Source: Mycobacterium sp. (GTDB lineage: Bacteria > Actinomycetota > Actinomycetes > Mycobacteriales > Mycobacteriaceae). From it: a DNA stretch of 64,000 bases. The translations under genes and the position numbers were made by a program. Positions 8,440 through 17,628 of this stretch are shown here, piece by piece (within the stretch, counting starts at the first letter, position 1; the number at the start of each line of letters is the position of its first letter). Below the pieces are notes generated by a model. That model was given only the letters and a program-made list of their open reading frames with translations, made no database searches and was not told the origin of the DNA. The stretch spans positions 62,001 to 126,000 of the forward strand of contig NZ_SCRH01000013.1 of assembly GCF_004298145.1 (NCBI RefSeq). The letters run 5' to 3'.

Positions 8440-9945
8440 ATGCGCGTACACGACGTTCGTACTCGGCGGAGCGCCGACGATTTCCCCCGAGAAGAGCATC
8501 TGGCGTGGAAGATCGCCGAGGTGGCCGCGGATCCGGTGGCGGTGCCCGTGGAGGTCGTGGCGATGGTGGTCAATCGGGTCATCGACAACGCCGCGGTGTC
8601 GGCGGCGTCGGTGGTTCGTCGTCCGGTGACGGTCGCGCGGGCTCAGGCGCGGGCGCACCCTTACTCACCCAGGGGGGCGAGGGTTTTCGGTGTCGTGGGC
8701 AATTATTCGCCGGAGTGGGCGGCGTGGGCCAACGGTGTGGCGGTGCGCGAGTTGGATTTTCATGACACGTTTTTGGCCGCGGAGTATTCGCATCCGGGGG
8801 ACAACATTCCCCCGCTCGTTGCCGTGGCCCAGCACCTGGGGATCGGCGGGGCGGATCTGATCCGGGGCATCGCGACGGGCTATGAGATCCAGATCGATCT
8901 GGTCAAGGGAATCTGCTTGCACGAGCACAAGATTGACCATGTCGCACATCTGGGCCCGTCGGTGGCTGCCGGGTTGGGCGCGATGTTGGGCCTGGACACC
9001 GAGATCATTTATCAGGCGATCGGGCAGGCGCTGCATTTGACGACGTCGACCCGGCAGTCGCGCAAGGGCCTGATCTCGAGCTGGAAGGCCTACGCGCCGG
9101 CCTGGGCCGGCAAGGTGGCCATCGAGGCGGTCGACCGCGCCATGCGCGGCGAGGGCGCGCCGGCCCCGATCTGGGAGGGCGAGGACGGGGTGATCGCCTG
9201 GCTGCTTTCGGGTCCTGAGCACACCTATCGGGTTCCGCTGCCCGAGCCCGGGGAGCCCAAGCGGGCCATCCTGGACAGTTACACCAAGGAGTACTCCGCG
9301 GAGTATCAGAGTCAGGCGCTGATCGATTTGGCGCGCCGGATGCGTGAGCGGATCGGGGATCTGGGCCAGGTCGCCACGATCGTGCTGCACACCAGCCATC
9401 ACACCCACTACGTGATCGGCACCGGCTCGGGTGATCCGCACAAGTTCGACCCGGACGCTTCGCGGGAGACGCTGGATCACTCGGTGATGTACATCTTCGC
9501 GGTCGCGTTGCAGGACGGCAGCTGGCATCACGAGCGCTCTTATGCGCCGGCGCGGGCGCATCGGCCCGACACCGTCGCGCTGTGGCGCAAGATCTCCACG
9601 GTCGAGGATCCCGAATGGACCCGGCGCTACCACTGCGCCGATCCGGCCGAGAAGGCGTTCGGTGCCCGCGCGGAGGTCACCCTCGAAAGCGGTGAGGTCA
9701 TCGTCGACGAGATCGCCGTCGCCGATGCTCACCCGTTGGGGGCCCGCCCGTTTGGGCGCAATCAGTACATCGGGAAGTTCACCGAGCTGGCCGAGGGGGT
9801 GGTCAGCGACGTCGAGCAGCAGCGGTTCCTGGCGGCGGCCCAAGACCTGGCCGGCCTGCGGCCCGGCGCTCTGGGCGCGCTCAACATCACCGTCGACCCG
9901 CGGGTATTGGATCGGGCGCCCGCGATTGCCGGTGGGATCTTCTGA
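8440..9945 (+). CDS. prpD: 2-methylcitrate dehydratase PrpD
   Basis: Dehydrates 2-methylcitrate to 2-methyl-cis-aconitate, the second step of the methylcitrate cycle that detoxifies propionyl-CoA. The 501-residue product matches mycobacterial PrpD strongly: [21 protein letters not shown] at the start, [16 protein letters not shown], and [16 protein letters not shown] in the centre. ATG at 8440 fits the family N-terminus; a GTG six codons upstream is possible, and no clear ribosome site is seen for either. The stop overlaps the prpB start (TGATG), so translation is coupled. Confidence 0.93.
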   Translation: MRVHDVRTRRSADDFPREEHLAWKIAEVAADPVAVPVEVVAMVVNRVIDNAAVSAASVVRRPVTVARAQARAHPYSPRGARVFGVVGNYSPEWAAWANGVAVRELDFHDTFLAAEYSHPGDNIPPLVAVAQHLGIGGADLIRGIATGYEIQIDLVKGICLHEHKIDHVAHLGPSVAAGLGAMLGLDTEIIYQAIGQALHLTTSTRQSRKGLISSWKAYAPAWAGKVAIEAVDRAMRGEGAPAPIWEGEDGVIAWLLSGPEHTYRVPLPEPGEPKRAILDSYTKEYSAEYQSQALIDLARRMRERIGDLGQVATIVLHTSHHTHYVIGTGSGDPHKFDPDASRETLDHSVMYIFAVALQDGSWHHERSYAPARAHRPDTVALWRKISTVEDPEWTRRYHCADPAEKAFGARAEVTLESGEVIVDEIAVADAHPLGARPFGRNQYIGKFTELAEGVVSDVEQQRFLAAAQDLAGLRPGALGALNITVDPRVLDRAPAIAGGIF

Positions 9946-10880
9946 TGGGCGGGCTGATCGGCGCTGAGGTGCCCGCGGCGGACAAGCGAGCTCACTTGCG
10001 TGCCGCGCTGGAAAGCGGCCGCTTGCAACGGTTCCCGGGGGCGTTTTCACCGCTGGTGGCCAAGCTGATCGCCGAGCTCGGGTTCGACGGGGTGTATGTG
10101 TCCGGGGCGGTCCTCGCGGCCGATTTGGGCCTGCCCGACATCGGCCTGACCACCCTGACCGAGGTCGGCGGACGCGGCGCGCAGATCGCGTCGGTCACCG
10201 ATTTGCCCACCCTGATCGACGCCGACACCGGCTTCGGTGAACCGATGAGCGCCGCGCGCACCGTGACCGTGCTCGAGGACGCCGGGCTGGCCGGCTGCCA
10301 TTTGGAGGACCAGGAAAACCCGAAACGCTGCGGGCATCTCGACGGCAAATCCGTGGTGCCGGCCGGAGAGATGATCAAACGGCTGCGCGCGGCCGTGTCC
10401 GCGCGCCGCGACCCGAATTTCATCATCTGCGCCCGCACCGATGCCGCCGCCGTCGAGGGGATCCCCGCGGCGATCGAGCGGGCCAAGGCCTACGCCGACG
10501 CGGGTGCTGACCTGATCTTCACCGAAGCCTTGGGCACCGCAGCCGAATTCGAGCGGTTCCGCGCCGCCGTGGACACGCCGCTGCTGGCCAACATGACCGA
10601 GTTCGGCAAGTCGGAGCTGCTGAGCGCCGGGCAGCTGTCCGACATCGGCTACAACGTGGTGATCTACCCGGTCACCACGCTGCGGCTGGCCATGCACGCC
10701 GTCGAGGCCGGCCTTCGTGACATCGCCGAGACCGGAACACAATCGGGGCTAATCGACCGGATGCAGCACCGCAGCCGGCTCTACGAGTTGCTGCGCTACG
10801 CCGAGTACACCCAATTCGATGCCGACATCGACAACATCGACAACTTCGCCACTGAAGCCAGTGAAGGAGTCGCACAATGA
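9945..10880 (+). CDS. prpB: 2-methylisocitrate lyase PrpB
   Basis: Cleaves 2-methylisocitrate to pyruvate and succinate, the last step of the methylcitrate cycle. The 311-residue protein belongs to the isocitrate lyase/PEP mutase family. It has the catalytic KRCGH at residues 127-131 (Cys129), the metal-binding DADTGFG loop and HLEDQ. Mtb has no prpB and uses isocitrate lyase for this step, so a dedicated enzyme here resembles M. smegmatis-type operons. The ATG overlaps the prpD stop, and the gene's own stop overlaps the prpC ATG. Confidence 0.93.
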   Translation: MGGLIGAEVPAADKRAHLRAALESGRLQRFPGAFSPLVAKLIAELGFDGVYVSGAVLAADLGLPDIGLTTLTEVGGRGAQIASVTDLPTLIDADTGFGEPMSAARTVTVLEDAGLAGCHLEDQENPKRCGHLDGKSVVPAGEMIKRLRAAVSARRDPNFIICARTDAAAVEGIPAAIERAKAYADAGADLIFTEALGTAAEFERFRAAVDTPLLANMTEFGKSELLSAGQLSDIGYNVVIYPVTTLRLAMHAVEAGLRDIAETGTQSGLIDRMQHRSRLYELLRYAEYTQFDADIDNIDNFATEASEGVAQ

Positions 10881-12004
10881 ACACCGTCGAAGACAACCAA
10901 CCCCGCATCTACAAGGGTCTGGCCGGTGTTGTCGTAGACACGACCGCCATCTCCAAAGTCGTCCCCGAGACCAACTCCTTGACCTACCGCGGCTACGCCG
11001 TCCAAGACCTCGCGGCCCAGTGCAGCTTCGAGCAGGTCGCCTACCTGCTCTGGCACGGTGAGCTCCCCGACGACCAGCAGCTGGCGCTGTTCACCGCGCG
11101 GGAACGCGCGGCGCGCCGGCTCAACCGATCCCAGCTCTCGCTGCTGGCCAAGTTGCCCGAGACCTGTCACCCGATGGACGTGGTGCGCACCTTCATCAGC
11201 TCGATGGGCGCCGAAGACCCCGACGAGGACGACAGCGGCCCGCAGGCCAACTACGCCAAGGCGCTGCGGATGTTCGCGGTGCTGCCCACCGTTGTGGCCG
11301 CCGACATGCGCCGCCGGCGCGGCCTGGACCCCATCGCCCCGCACCCCCACCTGAGCTACGCCCAGAATTTCTTGCACATGTGCTTCGGCGATGTCCCCGA
11401 GCAGGTGATCGTCGACGCCTTCGAACAGTCGATGGTGCTCTACGCCGAGCACAGCTTCAACGCCTCGACCTTCGCCGCGCGCGTGGTCACCTCCACCCAG
11501 TCCGACATCTACAGCGCGGTCACGGCCGCCATCGGCGCGCTGAAGGGCCCGCTGCACGGCGGAGCCAACGAGGCCGTCATGCACGACATGATCGAAATCG
11601 GCAGCGCCGACAAGGCCTCAGAATGGCTACGGGACAAGCTGGATCGCAGAGACAAGATCATGGGCTTCGGCCACCGCGTCTACAAGAACGGCGACTCCCG
11701 GGTGCCCACCATGAAACAGGCGCTGGCGCGCGTCGCCGCCAACCGCGACGGTCAGAAGTGGCTCGACATCTACGACACCCTGGAAAAGGGCATGGCCGCC
11801 GCCAACGGCATCAAACCCAACCTCGACTTCCCGACCGGACCCGCCTACCACCTGATGGGCTTCGACATCGGAACCTTCACCCCGATCTTCGTGATGAGCC
11901 GCATCACCGGCTGGACCGCACACATCATCGAACAAACCGCATCCAACGCGCTGATCCGCCCCCTCAGCGAATACGTCGGACCGCCCCAACGCGCCCTATC
12001 GTAA
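10877..12004 (+). CDS. prpC: 2-methylcitrate synthase PrpC
   Basis: Condenses propionyl-CoA with oxaloacetate to 2-methylcitrate; such enzymes often retain some citrate synthase activity. The 375-residue product has the citrate synthase active-site segments: GPLHGGANEAV with one catalytic His, GFGHRVYKNGDSR with the second His, and the substrate Asp region near the C-terminus (LDFPTGPAYHLMG). The short length and operon position mark it as PrpC rather than GltA. It overlaps prpB by four bases, and pyc begins 5 nt after its stop. Confidence 0.93.
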   Translation: MNTVEDNQPRIYKGLAGVVVDTTAISKVVPETNSLTYRGYAVQDLAAQCSFEQVAYLLWHGELPDDQQLALFTARERAARRLNRSQLSLLAKLPETCHPMDVVRTFISSMGAEDPDEDDSGPQANYAKALRMFAVLPTVVAADMRRRRGLDPIAPHPHLSYAQNFLHMCFGDVPEQVIVDAFEQSMVLYAEHSFNASTFAARVVTSTQSDIYSAVTAAIGALKGPLHGGANEAVMHDMIEIGSADKASEWLRDKLDRRDKIMGFGHRVYKNGDSRVPTMKQALARVAANRDGQKWLDIYDTLEKGMAAANGIKPNLDFPTGPAYHLMGFDIGTFTPIFVMSRITGWTAHIIEQTASNALIRPLSEYVGPPQRALS

Positions 12005-12009
12005 GTACC

Positions 12010-15000
12010 GTGTTGACGAAAGTCCTGGTCGCCAATCGAGGCGAGATCGCGATCCGTGCATTCCGCGCCGCCTACGAATTGGAAATGGCCACCGTGGCGG
12101 TCTATCCCTACGAGGACCGTAATTCGGTGCATCGGCTCAAGGCCGACGAGTCGTACCAGATCGGTGCGGAGGGCCACCCGGTCCGCGCCTACCTGTCGGT
12201 CGATGACATCGTCGCCACAGCGCTGGCGTGCGGGGCGGACGCGATCTACCCCGGCTATGGCTTCCTGTCGGAGAATCCGGACCTGGCGGCGGCGTGCGCG
12301 GCGGCGGGCATCACCTTCGTCGGCCCGAGTGCGGAGGTGCTGGAGCTCACCGGCAACAAGTCGCGGGCGATCGCGGCGGCGCGGGCCGCGGGGCTTCCGG
12401 TGCTGGCCTCCTCGGCGCCCTCCACGTCGGTGGACGAGTTGGTGACGGCCGCCGAGGCGATGACGTTTCCGCTGTTCGTCAAGGCGGTCGCCGGCGGCGG
12501 CGGACGCGGGATGCGCCGGGTCACCGACCCGGCGGCACTTCCGGAGGCGATCGAGGCGGCCAGCCGTGAGGCCGAATCCGCCTTCGGGGATGCCTCGGTG
12601 TTCCTCGAGCAGGCGGTGATCAATCCGCGCCACATCGAGGTCCAGATTCTGGCCGACAACCACGGCAACGTGATTCATCTCTACGAACGGGATTGCAGTG
12701 TGCAGCGGCGGCACCAGAAGGTGATCGAAATCGCACCGGCGCCCAACCTGGATCCGCGGCTGCGCGAACGTATTTGCGCGGATGCGGTGGCGTTCGCGCA
12801 ACGTATCGGCTACACCTGTGCGGGCACGGTGGAATTCCTGCTCGACGAACGCGGCAATCACGTGTTCATCGAGATGAATCCGCGCATCCAGGTAGAGCAC
12901 ACGGTGACCGAGGAGATCACCGACGTCGACCTGGTCTCCGCTCAGTTGCGGATCGCGTCTGGACAAACGCTGGAAGAGATTGGCTTACGCCAGGATTCGG
13001 TCGTCCCGCACGGCGCGGCGCTGCAATGCCGCATCACCACCGAGGATCCGGCGAACGGCTTCCGTCCGGATACCGGTCGCATCACCGCCTACCGCACCCC
13101 GGGCGGCGCGGGAATCCGGCTGGACGGCGGCACGACGCTGGGCGCGGAGATCAGCGCGCATTTCGACTCGATGCTGATCAAGCTGACGTGCCGGGGTCGC
13201 GACTTCCCCACGGCCGTGCGCCGGGCCCGGCGGGCGGTCGCGGAATTCCGCATTCGTGGTGTCTCTACCAACATCCCGTTCCTGCAAGCGGTCCTCGATG
13301 ACGCGGACTTCCAGGCCGGACACATCACCACCTCATTCATCGAGGAGCGCCCGCAGCTGCTCACGGCGCGCAGCTCAGCCGACCGCGGCACCAGGATTCT
13401 CAGCTACCTGGCCGACGTCACCGTCAACAAGCCGCACGGTGAGCGGCCGTCGACGGTGTACCCGCACGACAAGTTGCCCGACATCGACCTGTCGATCGCC
13501 CCGCCCGCGGGGTCCAAGCAGCGTTTGACCGAACTCGGGCCGCAGCGATTCGCGGCCTGGCTCCGCGAGTCGCCCGGCGTCGCCGTCACGGACACCACGT
13601 TCCGCGACGCGCACCAATCGCTGCTGGCGACCCGGGTCCGCACCACCGGCCTGATCAAGGTGGCGCCCTACCTCGCGCGAACCACGCCGCAGCTGTTGTC
13701 GGTGGAGTGCTGGGGCGGGGCGACTTACGATGTGGCGCTGCGGTTCTTGAAGGAGGACCCGTGGGAGCGCCTGGCGGTGCTGCGGGAGGCGATGCCCAAC
13801 ATCTGTCTGCAGATGCTGCTGCGCGGGCGCAACACCGTCGGCTACACGCCCTACCCGGAGACGGTGACGACGGCGTTCGTCGAGGAGGCGACGGCGACCG
13901 GCATCGACATCTTCCGGATCTTCGATGCGTTGAACAACGTTGACTCGATGCGGCCGGCGATCGACGCGGTGCGGGACACCGGCGCGGCGGTGGCCGAGGT
14001 GGCGATGTCCTACACCGGTGATCTGTCCGATCCGGCCGAAAAGCTTTACACGCTGGACTATTACCTCAAGTTGGCCGAACAGATCGTCGAAGCGGGCGCG
14101 CACGTGCTGGCGATCAAGGACATGGCCGGCTTGTTGCGCGCACCGGCCGCCGCGACACTGGTCTCGGCGCTCAAATCCCGGTTCGACCTGCCCGTGCACG
14201 TGCATACCCACGACACCCCGGGCGGACAGCTGGCGAGCTACGTGGCGGCCTGGCACGCGGGGGCCGACGCCGTCGACGGGGCCGCGGCACCGCTGGCGGG
14301 GACCACCAGCCAGCCCGCGCTGTCGTCGATCGTGGCCGCTGCGGCCAACACCCCCTACGACACCGGGTTGTCGCTGCCGGCGGTATGCGACCTGGAGCCG
14401 TACTGGGAGGCCCTGCGAAAGGTCTACGCGCCGTTCGAATCCGGGCTTCCATCCCCGACGGGGCGCGTCTACCATCACGAGATCCCCGGCGGCCAATTGT
14501 CGAACCTGCGTCAGCAGGCCATCGCGCTGGGCCTCGGCGACCGGTTCGAGAACATCGAAGACGCCTACGCCGGCGCCGACGGGATCCTCGGGCGTCTCGT
14601 CAAGGTCACACCGTCGAGCAAGGTGGTCGGCGACCTGGCGCTGGCTCTGGTCGGGGCGGGTGTCAGCGCGCAGGACTTCGCCGACAACCCGGCGCGCTAT
14701 GACATCCCGGACTCGGTCATCGGCTTCCTGCGCGGCGAACTCGGTGACCCACCCGGCGGCTGGCCGGAGCCGTTGCGCACCAAGGCATTAGACGGTCGCG
14801 GGCCGGCGAAGCCCGAGCAGCCGCTGACGGCCGACCATGAAAAGGCACTGGCCGCGCCCGGCACCGGCCGCCAGGCGGCGCTGAATCGGCTGCTGTTTCC
14901 CGGGCCGGCCAAAGAACTCGAGGACCACCGCGAGACCTACGGCGACACCTCCGGACTCAGCGCCAACCAGTTCTTCTACGGCTTGCGCCAGGGGGACGAA

Positions 15001-15393
15001 CACCGCGTGCAGCTGGAGCGCGGTGTGGAGCTGCTGATCGGCCTGGAGGCCATCTCCGATCCCGACGAACGCGGCATGCGCACCGTGATGTGCATCCTCA
15101 ACGGTCAGCTCCGCCCCATCGTGGTGCGCGACCGCAGCATCGCCAGCGACGTGCCGGCGGCCGAGAAGGCCGATCGCACCAATCCCGACCACGTCGCCGC
15201 CCCGTTCGCCGGGGTCGTCACGGTCACCGTCGAGGTCGGGGCCCAGGTGGAGGCCGGCCAGACGATCGCGACGATCGAGGCGATGAAGATGGAGGCCGCC
15301 GTCACCACCGGCAAGGCCGGCAAGGTCGCGCGAATCGCGTTGTCGCACACCGCACAAGTCGAGGGCGGCGACCTCTTGGTGGTGATCGACTAG
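12010..15393 (+). CDS. pyc: pyruvate carboxylase
   Basis: Biotin enzyme that carboxylates pyruvate to oxaloacetate. The 1127 residues are, from memory, the same length as Mtb Pca (Rv2976c). Domains in order: biotin carboxylase (VLVANRGEIAIRAFRAAYE, then ATP-grasp loop AVAGGGGRGMRR), carboxyltransferase (TDTTFRDAHQSLLATRVRT, LLRGRNTVGY) and C-terminal biotinyl domain with EAMKMEA and modified Lys near residue 1093. The GTG at 12010 places VLTKVLVANRG exactly at the family start; the open frame extends upstream only as a shadow of prpC. With a 5-nt gap from prpC it should belong to the prp operon. No strong ribosome site is seen. Confidence 0.94.
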   Translation: MLTKVLVANRGEIAIRAFRAAYELEMATVAVYPYEDRNSVHRLKADESYQIGAEGHPVRAYLSVDDIVATALACGADAIYPGYGFLSENPDLAAACAAAGITFVGPSAEVLELTGNKSRAIAAARAAGLPVLASSAPSTSVDELVTAAEAMTFPLFVKAVAGGGGRGMRRVTDPAALPEAIEAASREAESAFGDASVFLEQAVINPRHIEVQILADNHGNVIHLYERDCSVQRRHQKVIEIAPAPNLDPRLRERICADAVAFAQRIGYTCAGTVEFLLDERGNHVFIEMNPRIQVEHTVTEEITDVDLVSAQLRIASGQTLEEIGLRQDSVVPHGAALQCRITTEDPANGFRPDTGRITAYRTPGGAGIRLDGGTTLGAEISAHFDSMLIKLTCRGRDFPTAVRRARRAVAEFRIRGVSTNIPFLQAVLDDADFQAGHITTSFIEERPQLLTARSSADRGTRILSYLADVTVNKPHGERPSTVYPHDKLPDIDLSIAPPAGSKQRLTELGPQRFAAWLRESPGVAVTDTTFRDAHQSLLATRVRTTGLIKVAPYLARTTPQLLSVECWGGATYDVALRFLKEDPWERLAVLREAMPNICLQMLLRGRNTVGYTPYPETVTTAFVEEATATGIDIFRIFDALNNVDSMRPAIDAVRDTGAAVAEVAMSYTGDLSDPAEKLYTLDYYLKLAEQIVEAGAHVLAIKDMAGLLRAPAAATLVSALKSRFDLPVHVHTHDTPGGQLASYVAAWHAGADAVDGAAAPLAGTTSQPALSSIVAAAANTPYDTGLSLPAVCDLEPYWEALRKVYAPFESGLPSPTGRVYHHEIPGGQLSNLRQQAIALGLGDRFENIEDAYAGADGILGRLVKVTPSSKVVGDLALALVGAGVSAQDFADNPARYDIPDSVIGFLRGELGDPPGGWPEPLRTKALDGRGPAKPEQPLTADHEKALAAPGTGRQAALNRLLFPGPAKELEDHRETYGDTSGLSANQFFYGLRQGDEHRVQLERGVELLIGLEAISDPDERGMRTVMCILNGQLRPIVVRDRSIASDVPAAEKADRTNPDHVAAPFAGVVTVTVEVGAQVEAGQTIATIEAMKMEAAVTTGKAGKVARIALSHTAQVEGGDLLVVID

Positions 15394-15522
15394 CGGCGAT
15401 CGCGAGCGCGGCGAAGCCGGGCGAAGCGGGTCGCCGCCATCAGGCTAGCGGCGATCGCGAGCGCGGCGAAGCCGGGCGAAGCGGGTCGCCGCCATCAGGC
15501 TAGCGGCGATCGCGAGCGCGGC
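15391..15522. repeat. perfect 55-bp tandem repeat, two full copies plus 22 bases of a third
   Basis: Copies begin at 15391, 15446 and 15501. The two full units are identical, and the third agrees for 22 bases before diverging. Each unit starts TAGCGGCGATCGCGAGCGCG and contains a 7-bp stem (GCGGCGA with TCGCCGC), so the transcript can fold from either strand. The first unit supplies the pyc stop codon. The third supplies, on the other strand, the stop and last residues of the CitE-like gene. It probably acts as a bidirectional terminator and may vary in copy number between strains. Confidence 0.9.
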
Positions 15523-16426
15523 TGCTCTTGATCAGGGCGGCGCGCGCCAGCGTCTGCTCCGCCTGCTTCACGTGGGCGGCGTCGACCAGCACTCCGTTCA
15601 CCCCGACGGCGCCGCGCCCGTTGGCTTCGGCTTCCCGGTAGGCGGCGACGTTGGCTTCGGCGCGGGCGATCTCGCCGGCGGTCGGGGCGTAGACCCCGTT
15701 GGCGACGGGCACCTGGTCGGGGTGGATCGCCCACTTGCCGGTGTAGCCGAGCAGCGACGCGCGCCGCGCGTCGCGCTCATACCCCGAGAGGTCCCGGTAG
15801 TCGGGGTACGGCGCGTCGATCGCGTCGATGCCGGCGATGCGCGCGGCGACGATCACCTTGTTGCGCGCGTAGGCCCAGAATTCGCCGGGATATTCGCCCA
15901 GCGGGACGAAGTTGGTATCCACCCGCGCGCCCTGGGAGAGTGAGAAATCGCCCACCCCGAAGATCAGGGCGTCGAGGCGAGGACTGGCCGCCGCGATCTC
16001 CTCGGCGTTGGCCAAGCCCTCCACCTCTTCGATCAGCACCTCGAGCCGAATTCGCCTGCCCAGGTTCAGTTTCGATTCGAGTTGCGTGAGCAGAACGTCC
16101 ACCCACCACACGTCGCGGGCGCTGCGCGCCTTGGGGATGATGATGGTGTCGAGGTTGCGGCCGGCCCTGCTCACCACGTCGATGACGTCGTCGTGGCACC
16201 ACCGGGTGTCCAGGCCGTTGATCCGCACCGCCCGAGCGGTGCGGCCCCAGTCCAGGTCGTTGAGCGCGCTGATCGCCTTGCCGCGCGATTCCTCCTTGTA
16301 CGCCGGCGGCACGGCATCCTCGAGATCGAGGAACACCAGGTCGGCACCGCATCCGGCGGCCTTGTCGAACATGTTGTCATTGCTTGCGGGCACCGCGAGC
16401 TCGGAGCGGCGGAGAAGATTCGTCAT
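15500..16426 (-). CDS. HpcH/HpaI-fold CitE-like CoA-ester lyase
   Basis: A 308-residue TIM-barrel lyase of the malyl-CoA / citramalyl-CoA / citrate lyase beta family. Family features: FLDLEDAVPP near the N-terminus, the acidic segment LEVLIEEVEGL, DALIFGVGDFS and the C-terminal KWAIHPDQV signature. Such enzymes cleave a 3-hydroxyacyl-CoA such as malyl-, methylmalyl- or citramalyl-CoA to an acyl-CoA plus glyoxylate or pyruvate. It follows a type III CoA-transferase by 17 nt, which could supply the CoA thioester. AAGGGAA precedes the ATG. The last residues (RARDRR) are encoded by the 55-bp repeat, so the native end may have been altered. Confidence 0.82.
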   Translation of the reverse strand: MTNLLRRSELAVPASNDNMFDKAAGCGADLVFLDLEDAVPPAYKEESRGKAISALNDLDWGRTARAVRINGLDTRWCHDDVIDVVSRAGRNLDTIIIPKARSARDVWWVDVLLTQLESKLNLGRRIRLEVLIEEVEGLANAEEIAAASPRLDALIFGVGDFSLSQGARVDTNFVPLGEYPGEFWAYARNKVIVAARIAGIDAIDAPYPDYRDLSGYERDARRASLLGYTGKWAIHPDQVPVANGVYAPTAGEIARAEANVAAYREAEANGRGAVGVNGVLVDAAHVKQAEQTLARAALIKSSRARDRR

Positions 16427-16443
16427 CGATCAGTTCCCTTCTG

Positions 16444-17628
16444 TCACAACACGCCCCGGGCGCGTAGGTCGTCGATTTCGTCAGGGGTCATGCCGAGCAA
16501 CCCCCCGTACACCTCGGTGTTGTGCTCGCCCAGGCGCGGCCCCAGATGCGCTACCGTGCCGGACGCCGACGAGAAACGCGGGACGGGGGCCTGCACCGTC
16601 ATGGGTCCGAGTTGTTGGTCGTCGACGGAGATGAACACCTCGCGATGCGCCAGCTGCTCGTCGGCGACCAGGTCGCCGATGTCGTAGACCGGGGCCGCGG
16701 CCACCTCGTGCGCTTCGAAGGCGGCCATCGCCTCCGAAAGTGTCTTGGTGACAACCCAATCGGCGACCACCGCGTCGACTTCGCGGGCCCGCGCCAGCCG
16801 TCGCTGCGGGTCGGAGAAATCGGCGTCTTCCAGCAGATCGTGCCTGCCGATCGCCCGGAACACCCGCAGCGCCAGCGCCGGCGAACTGCCGGACATGGCC
16901 AGCCACTTGCCGTCCGCCGTGCGATAGGTGTTGCGGGGTGCGGAAATGTCCCACCGGTTGCCGGCCCGCTCGGGCACCAGGCCCAACTGGTCATAGCCCA
17001 ACAGCGTCTGTTCCAGCAGCCGGGCCAGCGGGTCGATCAGGTTGACGTCGATCAGCTGCCCCGGCCCGCCGTGCACGTCGCGGTGATACAGCGCCATCAT
17101 CACCGCGTAGGCCGCGTTCAGCGATGCGACGCCGTCGGCCAACATGAACGGCGGCAGGGTGGGCGGCGCGCCGGCCGGCCCGGTGATGTGCGCGAATCCG
17201 CTCATCGCCTCGCCCAGCGTGCCGAAGCCGGGGCGCTCACTCTTCGGCCCGCTCAGGCCGTAGCCGGTGATGTGCAGCATCACGATGCGGTCGTTGACCG
17301 CGCGCAGGCTCTCATAGTCCAGGCCCCACTTGCGCAGGGTCTGGGGGCGGGTGTTGAAGATGGCGACGTCGGCGTGCTCCACCAGACGGCGCACCAGCGC
17401 CTGGCCTTCGGCGCAGCGCAAGTCCAGCGTGATCGATCGCTTGTTGCGCGCAATCGACTTCCACATCAGGCCGACACCCTCGCGCTGATTGCCCCAGCCC
17501 CGGATCGGGTCACCGCGGCGCGGTTCTTCGACCTTGATCACGTCGGCGCCGAACTCACCGAGATAGGTCGCCACCAGCGGCGCGGCGGCCAGCGTGGCGA
17601 GGTCGAGCACGCGGAGCCCGTCAAGCAT
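16444..17628 (-). CDS. CaiB/BaiF (type III) CoA-transferase
   Basis: Transfers CoA between acyl-CoA and a carboxylic acid without a ping-pong acyl-enzyme on a separate subunit. The 394-residue product opens with LDGLRVLDLATLAAAPLVATYLG and contains VIKVEEPRRGDPIRGWG and SITLDLR. It also has LADGVASLNAAYAVMMALYHRD, where the Asp matches the family nucleophile. The start overlaps the end of the LLM monooxygenase gene; GTG two codons upstream (17634) is an alternative. Neighbours suggest it activates a product of the monooxygenase for cleavage by the lyase. Substrate unknown. Confidence 0.84.
   Translation of the reverse strand: MLDGLRVLDLATLAAAPLVATYLGEFGADVIKVEEPRRGDPIRGWGNQREGVGLMWKSIARNKRSITLDLRCAEGQALVRRLVEHADVAIFNTRPQTLRKWGLDYESLRAVNDRIVMLHITGYGLSGPKSERPGFGTLGEAMSGFAHITGPAGAPPTLPPFMLADGVASLNAAYAVMMALYHRDVHGGPGQLIDVNLIDPLARLLEQTLLGYDQLGLVPERAGNRWDISAPRNTYRTADGKWLAMSGSSPALALRVFRAIGRHDLLEDADFSDPQRRLARAREVDAVVADWVVTKTLSEAMAAFEAHEVAAAPVYDIGDLVADEQLAHREVFISVDDQQLGPMTVQAPVPRFSSASGTVAHLGPRLGEHNTEVYGGLLGMTPDEIDDLRARGVL

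Noticed and set aside
11380..12009. Upstream extension of the pyruvate carboxylase frame over most of prpC
   Set aside because: It reads as an Arg/His-rich shadow of prpC in another frame; the carboxylase family starts exactly at GTG 12010.
15391..15522. Tandem repeat considered as a CRISPR array
   Set aside because: Units are directly adjacent and identical, with no unique spacers and no cas genes nearby.
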